Positions 15,803-23,761 of a DNA stretch of 64,000 bases are shown one piece after another; the stretch's first letter is position 1; the number at the start of each line of letters is the position of its first letter. Made by a program: the position numbers and the translations under genes. Where the stretch lies: assembly GCF_001427875.1 (NCBI RefSeq), contig NZ_LMHK01000003.1:62001-126000 (forward strand), written 5' to 3'. This DNA comes from Devosia sp. Root685 (GTDB lineage Bacteria; Pseudomonadota; Alphaproteobacteria; Rhizobiales; Devosiaceae). The notes below the pieces were generated by a model, which was not told the DNA's origin, did not search any database, and worked only from the letters and a program-made list of their open reading frames with translations.

Positions 15803-18172
15803 TCAGTTGAGGAGCGCGGCGGCTTCCTCAGGGGTGAGACCCCAGAGCTTGACCTCTGAGGCCAGCCGGGCGTCCAGTTCGTCCTCCATCTGGGCGGCGT
15901 AGCGATTGCTGGCCTGTCCATTCTGGGATTGGATTTGATTGATGTAGGCCCGTTCCTCGGCAAGTTGGGCCTTGTACTGGGCGAGGTATTGGGTGCGCTC
16001 CTGACCCTTCAATTCGAGGAGTTCGGTGGTGCGCTGTTCGGCTTCGCGGGTGATGACGCCACGCTGACGCTGGAGGGACTGAGGGGTGATGATTGTCGAG
16101 GAGATCGGGCCGCCCAGATACTTGGACCACACCGCCCATTTGCTGCCGCCGCTCGCTGGCACCAGATAGAGGTCCTCCACTCCGCGCCCGCCATTCCGGT
16201 CCCCGAACACGTCGATGACCTCCTGCAACTCCCTCTTAGCCAGCGCCGGGAAATCATCCGGCAAATCCCGGTGGTCCATTAGGAGCATCCCATTGATGGT
16301 CAGGAAGTTGTCCTTGACCTCGGCGCGGAGCATCTGGTCGATCTGGCGAATGTCCATCGCCCCGCCCATGGAAAGACCGTGGATGCGCTCTTTCAGATAG
16401 GTGAGGTTGAGGGCATTGGCGTCCGCTCCTTGGTCCCGCAGGATGGTCTCGGCAAGCCGCGTGGCGTCGTTCTCGCTCACCAGCGACTTCACCTGCTCCA
16501 TGATCGGCATGGCTAGGGTCTGGGCTGCGAGGTTGAGGGCTTCCTGCGGACCAAAACGGCGCACCGTGACGGCGTTGTCGTAGATTTCGAGGAACCGCTT
16601 CGAGTTCGGATCGGAGAGCAGAGTCGCGGTGTAAGGCGAGTTCTGCGCCTTGAGCGTCCGGTAGAGTTCGGCGTTCTCGGTGAGTGCCGCCAGCGTATTC
16701 CCGCCCTGCATGATCGTCTCGACCGTGGCCCGCCCGGCGATGCCGTTGAGGGTGTTGACCCACACGTCATTCTCGATGCGGTTGCCAGCGTACCATTCGA
16801 GGCGCGTGGCGTTGACCTGACGGGCGGCTTCCTCCTCGGGGACGCCATTTGCCTCTAGGCTGGCCTGTTGCTCCTGCAAGCTCTTCTCGAAGTGGGCCGT
16901 GACGGTCCCGACGATCTGGTCCTTGGTGAGGGTGCGGGTGCCGGTGCCTTCGACGTTCGGAATTTCCACATCAACAATGCGGTTGATCCCGCCCATATTG
17001 GTCATGGCGGCGAATGCTTGTCCGACGACCTGGGCCTCTGCCCCCTCGGAAAGCCTCCGAAGCTCTCGCTTCTGCTCCTCCGTTGCCGCCCGGTTCCTGA
17101 TCTGCTGGAGATTGGCGGCGCTTTCCCGCACCCATCCGGCCAGCACGTCAGCGTCATAGGGATTGTTGGGGTCTGCCAGCATCTTGTCGGCGTCGGCCTG
17201 TGTGAAGGCCCCGGCGGCTTTGAGGGTGTCGATCTCAATGCGCCCGTGTAGGTCTGTCTCGATAGTCTTGCGGTCCCGTGTCGCGCCCGCCGCTTCGAGC
17301 ATACGGAGGCCCTTGTCGGTGTATGCCGGGATCGAAATGAGCGAGGGCAGCTTGGCTCCGTCCGAGGTCGTGCGCTGTCCCTCCATGATCGCCCGCGCGA
17401 TCCCCTCCTCCCCCTTGAGGGCATACTCATTGGCGATGGCAAAGAGCGTGTCATTCTGCTCCTGCCCCGTCATTTCGAGGAAGCTGCGATTGGCTGCGGA
17501 CTGGGCAAAGACGAGCTGCGCTGCCTCCTGCGGAGTCTTGCCGTGAATGTCCATGGCGTCGTCAATGGTGGTGCGGAAGCTGCCGACCACGGCGGTGCTG
17601 ATCTCCGTCTTGACCTCATTGATGGCGAGTTCCGCGTCCTTCTCCATCCACGACTGGAAATGGTCCCCGGTGAGCCGGTAGAAGTTGCCTTTGGCAATGT
17701 CGCTTTCGAGGCCGGAGGCGTACCGTTCGCGCATCTGGCTATAGGCGGAATGGGCGTCCCCGTTCGCGCGGTCAAACTCGGTGTTGTAGTAGGTCATCCA
17801 TTCGGTGCGGAAGTCGGAGTTGGCGCGCTCACCCAGAAGGGCGAACATGGCGTCCTCGCGAACCCGGATACCGTCAGCTTCACCGGAGGCGGCAAGGGCC
17901 GATAGCTGGGTGGCGTCCATCTGCTGCGCCCGGCCAAGCCATTCACGGTGAGCCTTGGATTGCGGGTCCTCCTGCTCTTGATGCTGGACGGAGGCGTAGT
18001 TCTGGAGCGACTGATTGAGACCACCAAGGGCCTCCGCAAGAGCGCGGAGGTTACCCCCGGTTTCCCGCTGTTGGGGACGGATAAAGGTGCTGCCGGGGAT
18101 GCCAGCCGGGCGCAGTGCGGTTTGCTGGAGTTGAGGGCGAGGAGTGCTGGTTCCGAATAGGCCATCGGCCAT
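15803..18172 (-). CDS. Large phage virion-like protein (resembles podovirus internal virion/core protein)
   Basis: 789 residues, very rich in Ala, Gln and Glu and predicted almost fully helical, with no signal peptide or membrane segment. The short proline-rich N-terminus (MADGLFGTSTPRPQLQQ) and size resemble the internal core proteins of T7-like podoviruses (T7 gp15 is 747 residues). They form the DNA-ejection channel in the infected cell. This is resemblance in size, composition and helical style, not a proven match. It sits alone, without other structural genes, which is odd for a virion part. ATG 18172 has AAGGA upstream. It converges on the integrase gene. It could instead be an island-specific protein of other function. 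Confidence 0.55.
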   Translation of the reverse strand: MADGLFGTSTPRPQLQQTALRPAGIPGSTFIRPQQRETGGNLRALAEALGGLNQSLQNYASVQHQEQEDPQSKAHREWLGRAQQMDATQLSALAASGEADGIRVREDAMFALLGERANSDFRTEWMTYYNTEFDRANGDAHSAYSQMRERYASGLESDIAKGNFYRLTGDHFQSWMEKDAELAINEVKTEISTAVVGSFRTTIDDAMDIHGKTPQEAAQLVFAQSAANRSFLEMTGQEQNDTLFAIANEYALKGEEGIARAIMEGQRTTSDGAKLPSLISIPAYTDKGLRMLEAAGATRDRKTIETDLHGRIEIDTLKAAGAFTQADADKMLADPNNPYDADVLAGWVRESAANLQQIRNRAATEEQKRELRRLSEGAEAQVVGQAFAAMTNMGGINRIVDVEIPNVEGTGTRTLTKDQIVGTVTAHFEKSLQEQQASLEANGVPEEEAARQVNATRLEWYAGNRIENDVWVNTLNGIAGRATVETIMQGGNTLAALTENAELYRTLKAQNSPYTATLLSDPNSKRFLEIYDNAVTVRRFGPQEALNLAAQTLAMPIMEQVKSLVSENDATRLAETILRDQGADANALNLTYLKERIHGLSMGGAMDIRQIDQMLRAEVKDNFLTINGMLLMDHRDLPDDFPALAKRELQEVIDVFGDRNGGRGVEDLYLVPASGGSKWAVWSKYLGGPISSTIITPQSLQRQRGVITREAEQRTTELLELKGQERTQYLAQYKAQLAEERAYINQIQSQNGQASNRYAAQMEDELDARLASEVKLWGLTPEEAAALLN

Positions 18173-18259
18173 GAGTTAAGTCCTTGTTGGGGTTGAAATA
18201 GAAAGGCCCCGGCGATTGCTTGCCGAGGCCGTGGAGAGGGTTGGGGTTGGTTTGGTGGA

Positions 18260-18784
18260 CTACGCTGCGGCGGCGGGCAGAAACGGCTCCATGCCCTTCC
18301 GTGCCAGTGCATCGGCTCGTTCATTGAGAGGGTTGCCAGCGTGGCCTTTGGTCCAGCGCCATTCGATATTGAGCCCCTGAACCGTCTGGTCCAGCTTCTC
18401 CCATAGCTCCCGGTTCTTGACTGGCTTCTTGTCACTGGTGCGCCAGCCGTTGGCCTTCCATTTCTCCAGCCGCACGGACATGCCGAGGACAACATATTCG
18501 CTGTCGCTGTAGAGCTTGATGGTCAGTGCCGGATCGAAGCCACCGCTGGACGCGAGAAGACCAATTCCGTGGATGGCAGCGGCAAGCTCCATCTGGTTGT
18601 TGGTGGTGGCGGGGAGACCTCCGCAATTCTCCTGCCGGTGGGAGGCGCTATTGCCTTCCCAGAAGATGATGATGGCTCCCCAGCCTCCGGGGCCGGGATT
18701 GCCTGAGCAAGCGCCGTCCGTGTGGATTGAGTAGTCGGTGTAGGTAGTCGTGGGCATAGCAATGCCGTTGTCAGACGCGCTCAT
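18260..18784 (-). CDS. rnhA: Ribonuclease HI
   Basis: 174 residues with the complete RNase HI active site: Asp in HTDGACSGNPGPGGWG, Glu in NNQMELAAAI, Asp in YSDSEYVV and Asp in NERADALARKG. The enzyme degrades the RNA strand of RNA-DNA hybrids. ATG 18784 has GGAGAAG in front. A 12-residue head precedes the usual start of the fold. As a second copy on an integrated element beside virion-like and unknown genes, it likely came with phage replication genes. It lies 87 bp from the large virion-like gene, on the same strand. Confidence 0.92.
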   Translation of the reverse strand: MSASDNGIAMPTTTYTDYSIHTDGACSGNPGPGGWGAIIIFWEGNSASHRQENCGGLPATTNNQMELAAAIHGIGLLASSGGFDPALTIKLYSDSEYVVLGMSVRLEKWKANGWRTSDKKPVKNRELWEKLDQTVQGLNIEWRWTKGHAGNPLNERADALARKGMEPFLPAAAA

Positions 18785-18851
18785 GCGGTCTTCTCCGTTG
18801 TGGTTGATGTCATTTTTCAGGTTGTTATGGGCTTCCGTAATCTACCCACCA

Positions 18852-19445
18852 TCAATCATGGTGCTGTACGGGAGACCCTTTCGGTGCCAGAGGGGCATTA
18901 CGGCGAGCGACCGATGCTGCAAGCTGCCGACGACGAATAGCCTCATACTTGCTGACTATCGGCTGGGTGACGCCGATGATCCTCGCCTTCTCGGTCTGGG
19001 ATAGGTCGGGATAGTAAAAAGCAAACCAGCAGACTTGCTCCTGCACGGGCATGTCGGGGTTCAACCGGCGTTCTCTAAAGGCTGCTAGGTGGTCTCGTGC
19101 GGTCTGCCCTAGGGTGGACAGTGCAGAGAACTCACCCACGGCGTCGTCCCACCGATGCTCAATCCAGCGACGACCATCGGGGCCGATCACGTCGAACTGC
19201 GTCCCCCGGTAAGATCGTTGGCGTTTGCCCCATCCTCGTTCTGTTACCCAGTTGGCTAGGCGGAGTTTGAGATTGCGGCCATGTCCCTCGGAGACAAGGA
19301 AACCGAGTTCAGCAAGGATGGCGCGGGTCCGTCGAGGGCCAACCCCTTTCATGTTGGCGAGTTCGGTGACGGTGATCCAATCCCCCATGCTAACCCGGAG
19401 AACTTCCCCGGTGCGTCTGTCGAGTACGTCTTGGTGGTATTCCAC
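18852..19445 (-). CDS. Hypothetical protein with two helix-turn-helix-like segments
   Basis: 197 residues, GTG start at 19445. Residues about 25-50 (VTELANMKGVGPRRTRAILAELGFL) look like a winged-helix recognition unit. Residues about 150-180 (LSQTEKARIIGVTQPIVSKYEAIRRRQLA) form a second helix-turn-helix of the sigma-70 region 4 or transposase type. This suggests a DNA-binding regulator or replication protein of phage origin. It follows the gene upstream with a 1-base TAGTG overlap, so translation is coupled. No family name can be given with confidence. Confidence 0.7.
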   Translation of the reverse strand: MEYHQDVLDRRTGEVLRVSMGDWITVTELANMKGVGPRRTRAILAELGFLVSEGHGRNLKLRLANWVTERGWGKRQRSYRGTQFDVIGPDGRRWIEHRWDDAVGEFSALSTLGQTARDHLAAFRERRLNPDMPVQEQVCWFAFYYPDLSQTEKARIIGVTQPIVSKYEAIRRRQLAASVARRNAPLAPKGSPVQHHD

Positions 19446-19900
19446 TAGGCCGCGCGTGGGGTGGACGATTGTGCTTCGGGGGCGAGCCGTTGGATGACGT
19501 CCAGCTTACCCCGGATTTCCCGAATGATGCGGAGTGGCTCGACCACGTTGTCAGGGACCCAGCCATAGTTGCAGAGCCGCTTGAGGTATCGCGCATCGCG
19601 AGAGACGGAGGACAGGACCGAGCCAAAGTCTGCCCAATCTGGGTCGGTGGGGCGATTGCCCTCCCGCTCGATTTGACGCAACGGCATTGCCAGTGACAGA
19701 GCCATGAAGAGGACCTCCAGCCGGGCTGCGAGGCGGGTTGGGTAGGTCACGTCAGGGTCAGCTTTCTTTCCGCCCTGCAAGGCTCTGGCGAGGTCCTTGA
19801 CGGAGTAGAGCGTGGATTGCTTGAGGTCGTAAGTGGATTGGTTTTCGAGGAGCGTACGGGCTTCCTCGGGGGCTGGAGAGGGCACTGTTGTGCTCATCAC
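19445..19900 (-). CDS. Hypothetical protein, phage-type early gene
   Basis: 151 residues, helical, no recognised domain. It contains LKQSTLYSVKDLARALQGGKKADPD (a helix-turn-helix-like stretch) and LVS-type leucine-rich helices later. It overlaps its upstream neighbour by 4 bases (ATGA) and the downstream gene by 1 base, so the three small genes from 20160 to 18852 form one translationally coupled unit. Confidence 0.7.
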   Translation of the reverse strand: MMSTTVPSPAPEEARTLLENQSTYDLKQSTLYSVKDLARALQGGKKADPDVTYPTRLAARLEVLFMALSLAMPLRQIEREGNRPTDPDWADFGSVLSSVSRDARYLKRLCNYGWVPDNVVEPLRIIREIRGKLDVIQRLAPEAQSSTPRAA

Positions 19901-20160
19901 TGGGTCTTCTTCCTTCCAGCCGCGATGATGGCTGCAAGGTCGTGGTCTATCGAACGAACCGCTGAGGCGGCAACTTCATCGCCGAATGTGGTGGCCAGCT
20001 TGGCAGCGCCTTGCTCGGACACAAACATTACCACCTCTGGTTCAGAAAGCGGTCCGTTAGGGTATTCAAAGTCTAAGGTCAGGTCCTCTGAGCTGAGCAT
20101 TTTGATTGCCAACTCGAAGGAGGCGGTTTTGTCGACGGTATTGCTAGTGGCGAACGTCAT
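19897..20160 (-). CDS. Small hypothetical protein
   Basis: 87 residues, acidic, first gene of the coupled set. ATG 20160 is preceded by AAGGAAATCGAAC on the minus strand, a good ribosome site. It shows no signal peptide or membrane segment and no recognised domain. Confidence 0.65.
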   Translation of the reverse strand: MTFATSNTVDKTASFELAIKMLSSEDLTLDFEYPNGPLSEPEVVMFVSEQGAAKLATTFGDEVAASAVRSIDHDLAAIIAAGRKKTQ

Positions 20161-20736
20161 GTTCGATTTCCTTGGTTTTGATGATCGTCACAGTCAGGCT
20201 GTGAAAACAGATAGGCTAACGCGGACGGCATAGTGCTGTTGTGATCCCGGATGCTGCCGGGTCAGATTGCGTTGTCATGGTATTCTTGAGCCGTGGGCGG
20301 TCGTGCTGACCCGCGCCCCTTCGCGGTCCCACGAGTTGACGCAATGCCACCCGCTCCGCTGCCCTTGCCGGTACTACCCGGTTCGGCGGCTAGGTAGGCA
20401 CTCCGCCGTCCAGCATTATGCTGGTCCCGTGTACGGAGCCCCGCTCATTCATATCGTTCGGTTGGGCGTTATCGTCTTGGCCCATACGGTCCCGCTCGCC
20501 GCCCCGGTGGTCTCCGGGCAGCGTGGCATGAGTGCAATCGACCGGGCCACCCGAGGGTGACCAAACAGTTCAGGGTAAGTGCTGACATTGACGCGCACGG
20601 GTTCTCGCTCGGTGCCGGTAAGGGCTTCGAGAGGGGTCGGTACGGGTAACCCGAGGCCGGGTCGTGTCAGCTAGAGTTGACGGGGAGCCCCTTGCGGAGC
20701 CCGGCTACATCATCGTGGATAATCGGCCACGCACCT

Positions 20737-20779
20737 GTGTCGCACGGGCTTGCGGCCCGCTAAACACAATATGCGACAC
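20737..20779. repeat. Two-level inverted repeat
   Basis: The outer arms GTGTCGCA (20737-20744) and TGCGACAC (20772-20779) enclose an inner hairpin, CGGGC-TTGCG-GCCCG. No T-tract follows, so it is not a classical terminator. Confidence 0.6.
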
Positions 20780-20898
20780 GGCAGATGAACTGTCAATTAG
20801 TTCAATGAAAACAATCGACTAGCAGGTGACAGATTTGAATTTCAATCCCCTGCGTATTCCAGAGTTCCTGCGCCTTTGCGGGGCGTTTTGACCGGAAC

Positions 20899-20918
20899 TG
20901 TGACCAAATTTGTGACCA
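20899..20918. repeat. Direct repeat TGTGACCA x2 beside second recombinase
   Basis: TGTGACCA occurs at 20899-20906 and 20911-20918, 12 bp apart, just past the stop of the recombinase gene. Such repeats are typical of recombinase binding near an att core. Confidence 0.45.
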
Positions 20919-20924
20919 CGAATG

Positions 20925-21959
20925 CTACGCCGCCAGCCCGTCCCGACCCTCCAGAACGCGGAGAACGTCCTCCAGATCGCTGGGGCGAACCTGCATGTAC
21001 CGCATCGTTGTCGCTATCGCATCGTGCCCCATCCACTGCATGACGCGCTTGATATCGACCCCACCCAGCACCAACCGCGTGCAGCACGTATGGCGCATCG
21101 TGTGAGGCGTCAGGTCGCGCAACCCCGTGAACGCCCGCATATCGTCCCAGCGGTGACGGAAGGTGTTCTTGTTGATCCCCGAGAAGGGACCCGTGAGAGT
21201 GCCATGGATGCGGTGTCGGTCTTTGACGATCTCCCGAGCCCGTTTCGTCAGGGGGACGGTCCTCGGCTTGCCGGTTTTGGTATGCCAGAAGGTCACGCTC
21301 GAATACCGTGGGCCGAATGCGTCCCAGTGAATGGGCAGCATCTCGGAGAAGCACCGCGCCCCGGTGTCCACCAGCAGGATCGTCAGGTCGTGGAAATCGT
21401 CCCATCCCTGAGCCTTGTAGAAAGCGAGGACAGCCCGCTCCTCTCTGTCGTCCATGTACCGGAACTTGGTCTGCTCCTCCCGCGTCCACCGGAATTTGGG
21501 GACCGCATCCAATGCACCAGCATCAGCAGCGACATTGAGCATCTTGGAGAGGGCGGAGCATTTCCGGTTGATGGTTGGCTGGGCCAATCCGCTGTCGGCA
21601 AGCGTGACCCGGAAGTCGGCAATATCGGCTGACGAGATGTCCGCGATGGGCTTATTCCGTCCGAAATGATTGACGCACGCTTGCCCATTGCGGATGAGCG
21701 TCACAGCGGCCTTCATGGTGGACCATTCGGTTCTCGCTACGTGATCGAACAGGGTGCCGAGAAGGCTGAGATCGCGAGACCCATTGGTGCCCCGGCTGGT
21801 GTTCTTGGTGGGTGGGAGCGGTCTGCCGTCCAGCACTGCCGCCCTCGCTGCCTCCTCCCACGCCGTTGCCGCGCTCTCGGTCGTGAAGGTGGGGCGGAGC
21901 CGGTTGCCCTCTGCGGTGCGAATGTCCGCTTGCCAGAGTTTGCCACGGTGCCTTGCCAT
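20925..21959 (-). CDS. Second tyrosine recombinase/integrase
   Basis: 344 residues from ATG 21959, which follows GGGGAGG at 7 bases. It has an N-terminal Arm-like segment, a SAM-like core-binding domain (about residues 60-140), then a complete catalytic domain: DTGARCFSEML (Arg), HTKTGKPRTVPL (Lys), HTMRHTCCTRLV (H-x-x-R), MQWMGHDAI (His) and TTMRYMQV (Tyr). It is intact and unlike the first integrase. Two integrases suggest a composite element, or a second element nested or captured inside. A small helical gene precedes it by 2 bp. Confidence 0.9.
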   Translation of the reverse strand: MARHRGKLWQADIRTAEGNRLRPTFTTESAATAWEEAARAAVLDGRPLPPTKNTSRGTNGSRDLSLLGTLFDHVARTEWSTMKAAVTLIRNGQACVNHFGRNKPIADISSADIADFRVTLADSGLAQPTINRKCSALSKMLNVAADAGALDAVPKFRWTREEQTKFRYMDDREERAVLAFYKAQGWDDFHDLTILLVDTGARCFSEMLPIHWDAFGPRYSSVTFWHTKTGKPRTVPLTKRAREIVKDRHRIHGTLTGPFSGINKNTFRHRWDDMRAFTGLRDLTPHTMRHTCCTRLVLGGVDIKRVMQWMGHDAIATTMRYMQVRPSDLEDVLRVLEGRDGLAA

Positions 21960-21961
21960 GC

Positions 21962-22354
21962 TCAGACCTCCCCGCCATTGCAGCACCCAGAGCCGTAGCT
22001 AGAGGCGGGCAGGATGGGCGTGGGCTCCACGGGATGGGCCAATGTACCAAAGTATCGAACGGGCACCGTCTGGGCCTCGGAAGGAAGCAACGCGGCAAAC
22101 TCGATTAGCTTTGCGAGGGCGAAGCGGTACAGGTTCAAAACCCCGCCGTCGTCCAGTGCAGCGGAGGCAATGAGGGCGAAAGCGGCTTGGTAGAGGAAGT
22201 CTGCACTCGACCTCAAAGCCTCAACTGCATCGGTGTTTGGTCTAGGAATGCCGGAGCCGTGCAACGCGGACCGGAGAGCGTCGTCCGCTGCAATGAGGTG
22301 GTGCAAGCTCACGGCTTCTGCCGCTGCGATGGCGTCGGGGGATAGGTGTTTCAT
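21962..22354 (-). CDS. Hypothetical helical protein upstream of second integrase
   Basis: 130 residues, rich in Ala and Leu, mostly helical up to about residue 95, then a Pro-rich tail ending SSYGSGCCNGGEV. No recognised domain. Its stop codon lies 2 bp before the integrase start, and the integrase ribosome site is inside its last codons, so the two are co-expressed. A role as small accessory (excisionase-like) protein is possible but not supported by a motif. Confidence 0.6.
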   Translation of the reverse strand: MKHLSPDAIAAAEAVSLHHLIAADDALRSALHGSGIPRPNTDAVEALRSSADFLYQAAFALIASAALDDGGVLNLYRFALAKLIEFAALLPSEAQTVPVRYFGTLAHPVEPTPILPASSYGSGCCNGGEV

Positions 22355-22459
22355 TCGGGAAGTGCCCTGTCGAGTTGATGACTAGGGCACCTATTGGTCA
22401 CACGAAATGGCACCCGGCAACCAGAATGAAGTCACCACATGGAGACCATCGGCGCGGGG

Positions 22460-22777
22460 CTAGGAACAGGTTTCGGTATGGGGACGAAATGGGGGAGGCA
22501 GGGGCTGGTGCGGGAGGAGACGGGGGCGGGTAGGTGGTTGCTGGATAGGAACCTTGCGGGCAGATTGTCGCACCATACGTACAGCCAGTGCGCACCAGTC
22601 GCGCCGATGGGTCACGCTGACGTTCTTCCCGGTAAGCCACTCGGTCAAACTGTCAATGCCCGGGAGGATGGAGGCGGGGACGTGGGTGCCCCCGTAGGTG
22701 ACCATATCGGTCATGCGTGAGACCGCACGAAATGCTCCCATATAACCATAAGGTAGGTTGAATAGGGGATCATCCAA
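22460..22777 (-). CDS. Hypothetical protein, Pro-rich C-terminus
   Basis: 105 residues. The first 75 residues look like a folded small domain (MGAFRAVSRMTDMVTYGGTHVPASILPGIDSLTEWL). The tail is Pro/Arg-rich (PPTRPRLLPHQPLPPPF). No known domain. AGGTTG precedes ATG 22777. Moderate support only. Confidence 0.45.
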   Translation of the reverse strand: MDDPLFNLPYGYMGAFRAVSRMTDMVTYGGTHVPASILPGIDSLTEWLTGKNVSVTHRRDWCALAVRMVRQSARKVPIQQPPTRPRLLPHQPLPPPFRPHTETCS

Positions 22778-22827
22778 CCTAGTGGACGGCGTAACTCCAA
22801 ATGGGCGGGGTGATCACCATGTCCAGA

Positions 22828-22923
22828 CTAGAGCCGAAACAGGTCATACACCCCCCACGCCCCCGCCAAAGCCATGACAACGATGGTCCCCCAACCGACG
22901 AACGAAACGATGGTCGCGATCAT
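22828..22923 (-). CDS. 31-residue single-pass membrane peptide coupled to resolvase gene
   Basis: This short gene reads MIATIVSFVGWGTIVVMALA then GAWGVYDLFRL. One hydrophobic helix spans most of the peptide, with a short polar C-terminus. The ATG overlaps the stop of the serine recombinase gene as ATGA (22920-22923), the classical arrangement for translational coupling, which argues that it is real despite its size. The function is unknown; small holin-like or regulatory membrane peptides have this form. Confidence 0.55.
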   Translation of the reverse strand: MIATIVSFVGWGTIVVMALAGAWGVYDLFRL

Positions 22924-23582
22924 TGGGCGGGCTCCTGCTCACCGGCCTTCTCCCACTTCGCCAGCACCGTCTCCGCCGCCCCGAGGTCGTCCCTAAGCCG
23001 CTGAACGGTCGGTCGAGTGAGGCCGGTCGCCCGCGCAATAGCGGAGGCTCCAGCGTCCTGCGCGAGCATATCCCGCATAAGGTCCAACTGCGCCCGTGTG
23101 AAGCTCGGCTTACGGCCACGGTACTTCTCCGGTTCGTTGTCCCGAGTGAACGCTATGCCAGCCTTCTGGGCCTCCTTAATGGCTTCGGCTTGGGACTGTG
23201 CTGTTGCGGCCATAAAGCCTATCAGCGCGTCCCGTACGGCCATCTGGATAGGGTCCTTGGTGGCACCGTCGAAGGTCATGTTGTTGATGACCGTACGGAC
23301 CACGACGCCTTGCCGCATGAAGTGCCGAATGGTGTCCGTCACGTCTTGGTAGTTGCGCCCCAGCCGGTCCACCCAGCGGACGACCAGCACGTCACCATGG
23401 CGGAGCTTATCGAATAGACGCTTCCCTTCGGGGCGTTCGGCCAGCGGTATGCTGACGCCGGAAACACCGTGATCGGCAATGACCTCATCGACCTTGAACC
23501 CTGCGCTCTCGGCTTGGGTAAGCTGGTGATCGAGGTTTTGATCGGTGGTCGAGACGCGGCTGTAGAGGATAGTTCGGGACAT
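22920..23582 (-). CDS. Serine recombinase (resolvase/invertase family)
   Basis: 220 residues from ATG 23582. The N-terminal catalytic domain begins RTILYSRVSTTDQNLDHQL, with the nucleophile Ser in YSRVSTTDQ. The conserved Arg residues follow in SIPLAERPEGKRLFDKLRHGDVLVVRWVDRLGRN. The C-terminal helix-turn-helix reads LARATGLTRPTVQRL-like (ASAIARATGLTRPTVQRLRDDL). It is of small resolvase/invertase size, so a role in resolving or inverting DNA on the element is likely. It is divergent from the protease gene. Confidence 0.92.
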   Translation of the reverse strand: MSRTILYSRVSTTDQNLDHQLTQAESAGFKVDEVIADHGVSGVSIPLAERPEGKRLFDKLRHGDVLVVRWVDRLGRNYQDVTDTIRHFMRQGVVVRTVINNMTFDGATKDPIQMAVRDALIGFMAATAQSQAEAIKEAQKAGIAFTRDNEPEKYRGRKPSFTRAQLDLMRDMLAQDAGASAIARATGLTRPTVQRLRDDLGAAETVLAKWEKAGEQEPAQ

Positions 23583-23761
23583 GCTTACACCTGCCAACTA
23601 AGGTTGTGCCCATATAAAGACATGCCCACAATTGTTTGGCAACCCTCTTGGGCACCCTTTTTCGCTTCTACGCCGATGCCCGTAGACCTATGGCCTGTGG
23701 GCGGTCTTGCAGCGGTAATCGCTTAGGCCCAAGGTACCGCGATCCGCGGGGAACAAGTCGA

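Larger units (their letters stand above)
20161..20924. other. 764-bp region with no convincing gene; structured DNA and candidate recombination site
   Basis: No long frame with natural-looking protein is visible. Several 20-26-codon minus-strand frames occur (for example 20216-20278, encoding a 20-residue peptide starting MTTQSDP), some overlapping as ATGA, but none has strong support. The region has many short inverted repeats, a clear stem at 20737-20779, and a direct repeat next to the second recombinase gene. It may hold an att site, an origin or a structured RNA. Confidence 0.45.

Noticed and set aside
20267-20560. 97-residue plus-strand open frame
   Set aside because: Its composition is not protein-like, no ribosome site is seen, and it crosses several inverted repeats.
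20822-20890. tRNA or tmRNA fragment
   Set aside because: TTTCAATCCCCTGCG looks like part of a T arm, but no acceptor or anticodon pairing could be built around it.
22439-22720. 93-residue plus-strand frame
   Set aside because: Antisense to a better-looking small gene, Gly-rich, without ribosome site.
23636-23761. N-terminal extension of the protease
   Set aside because: Codons there are unlike the rest, and the TTG start lacks a ribosome site; GTG 23762 starts right before the conserved part.
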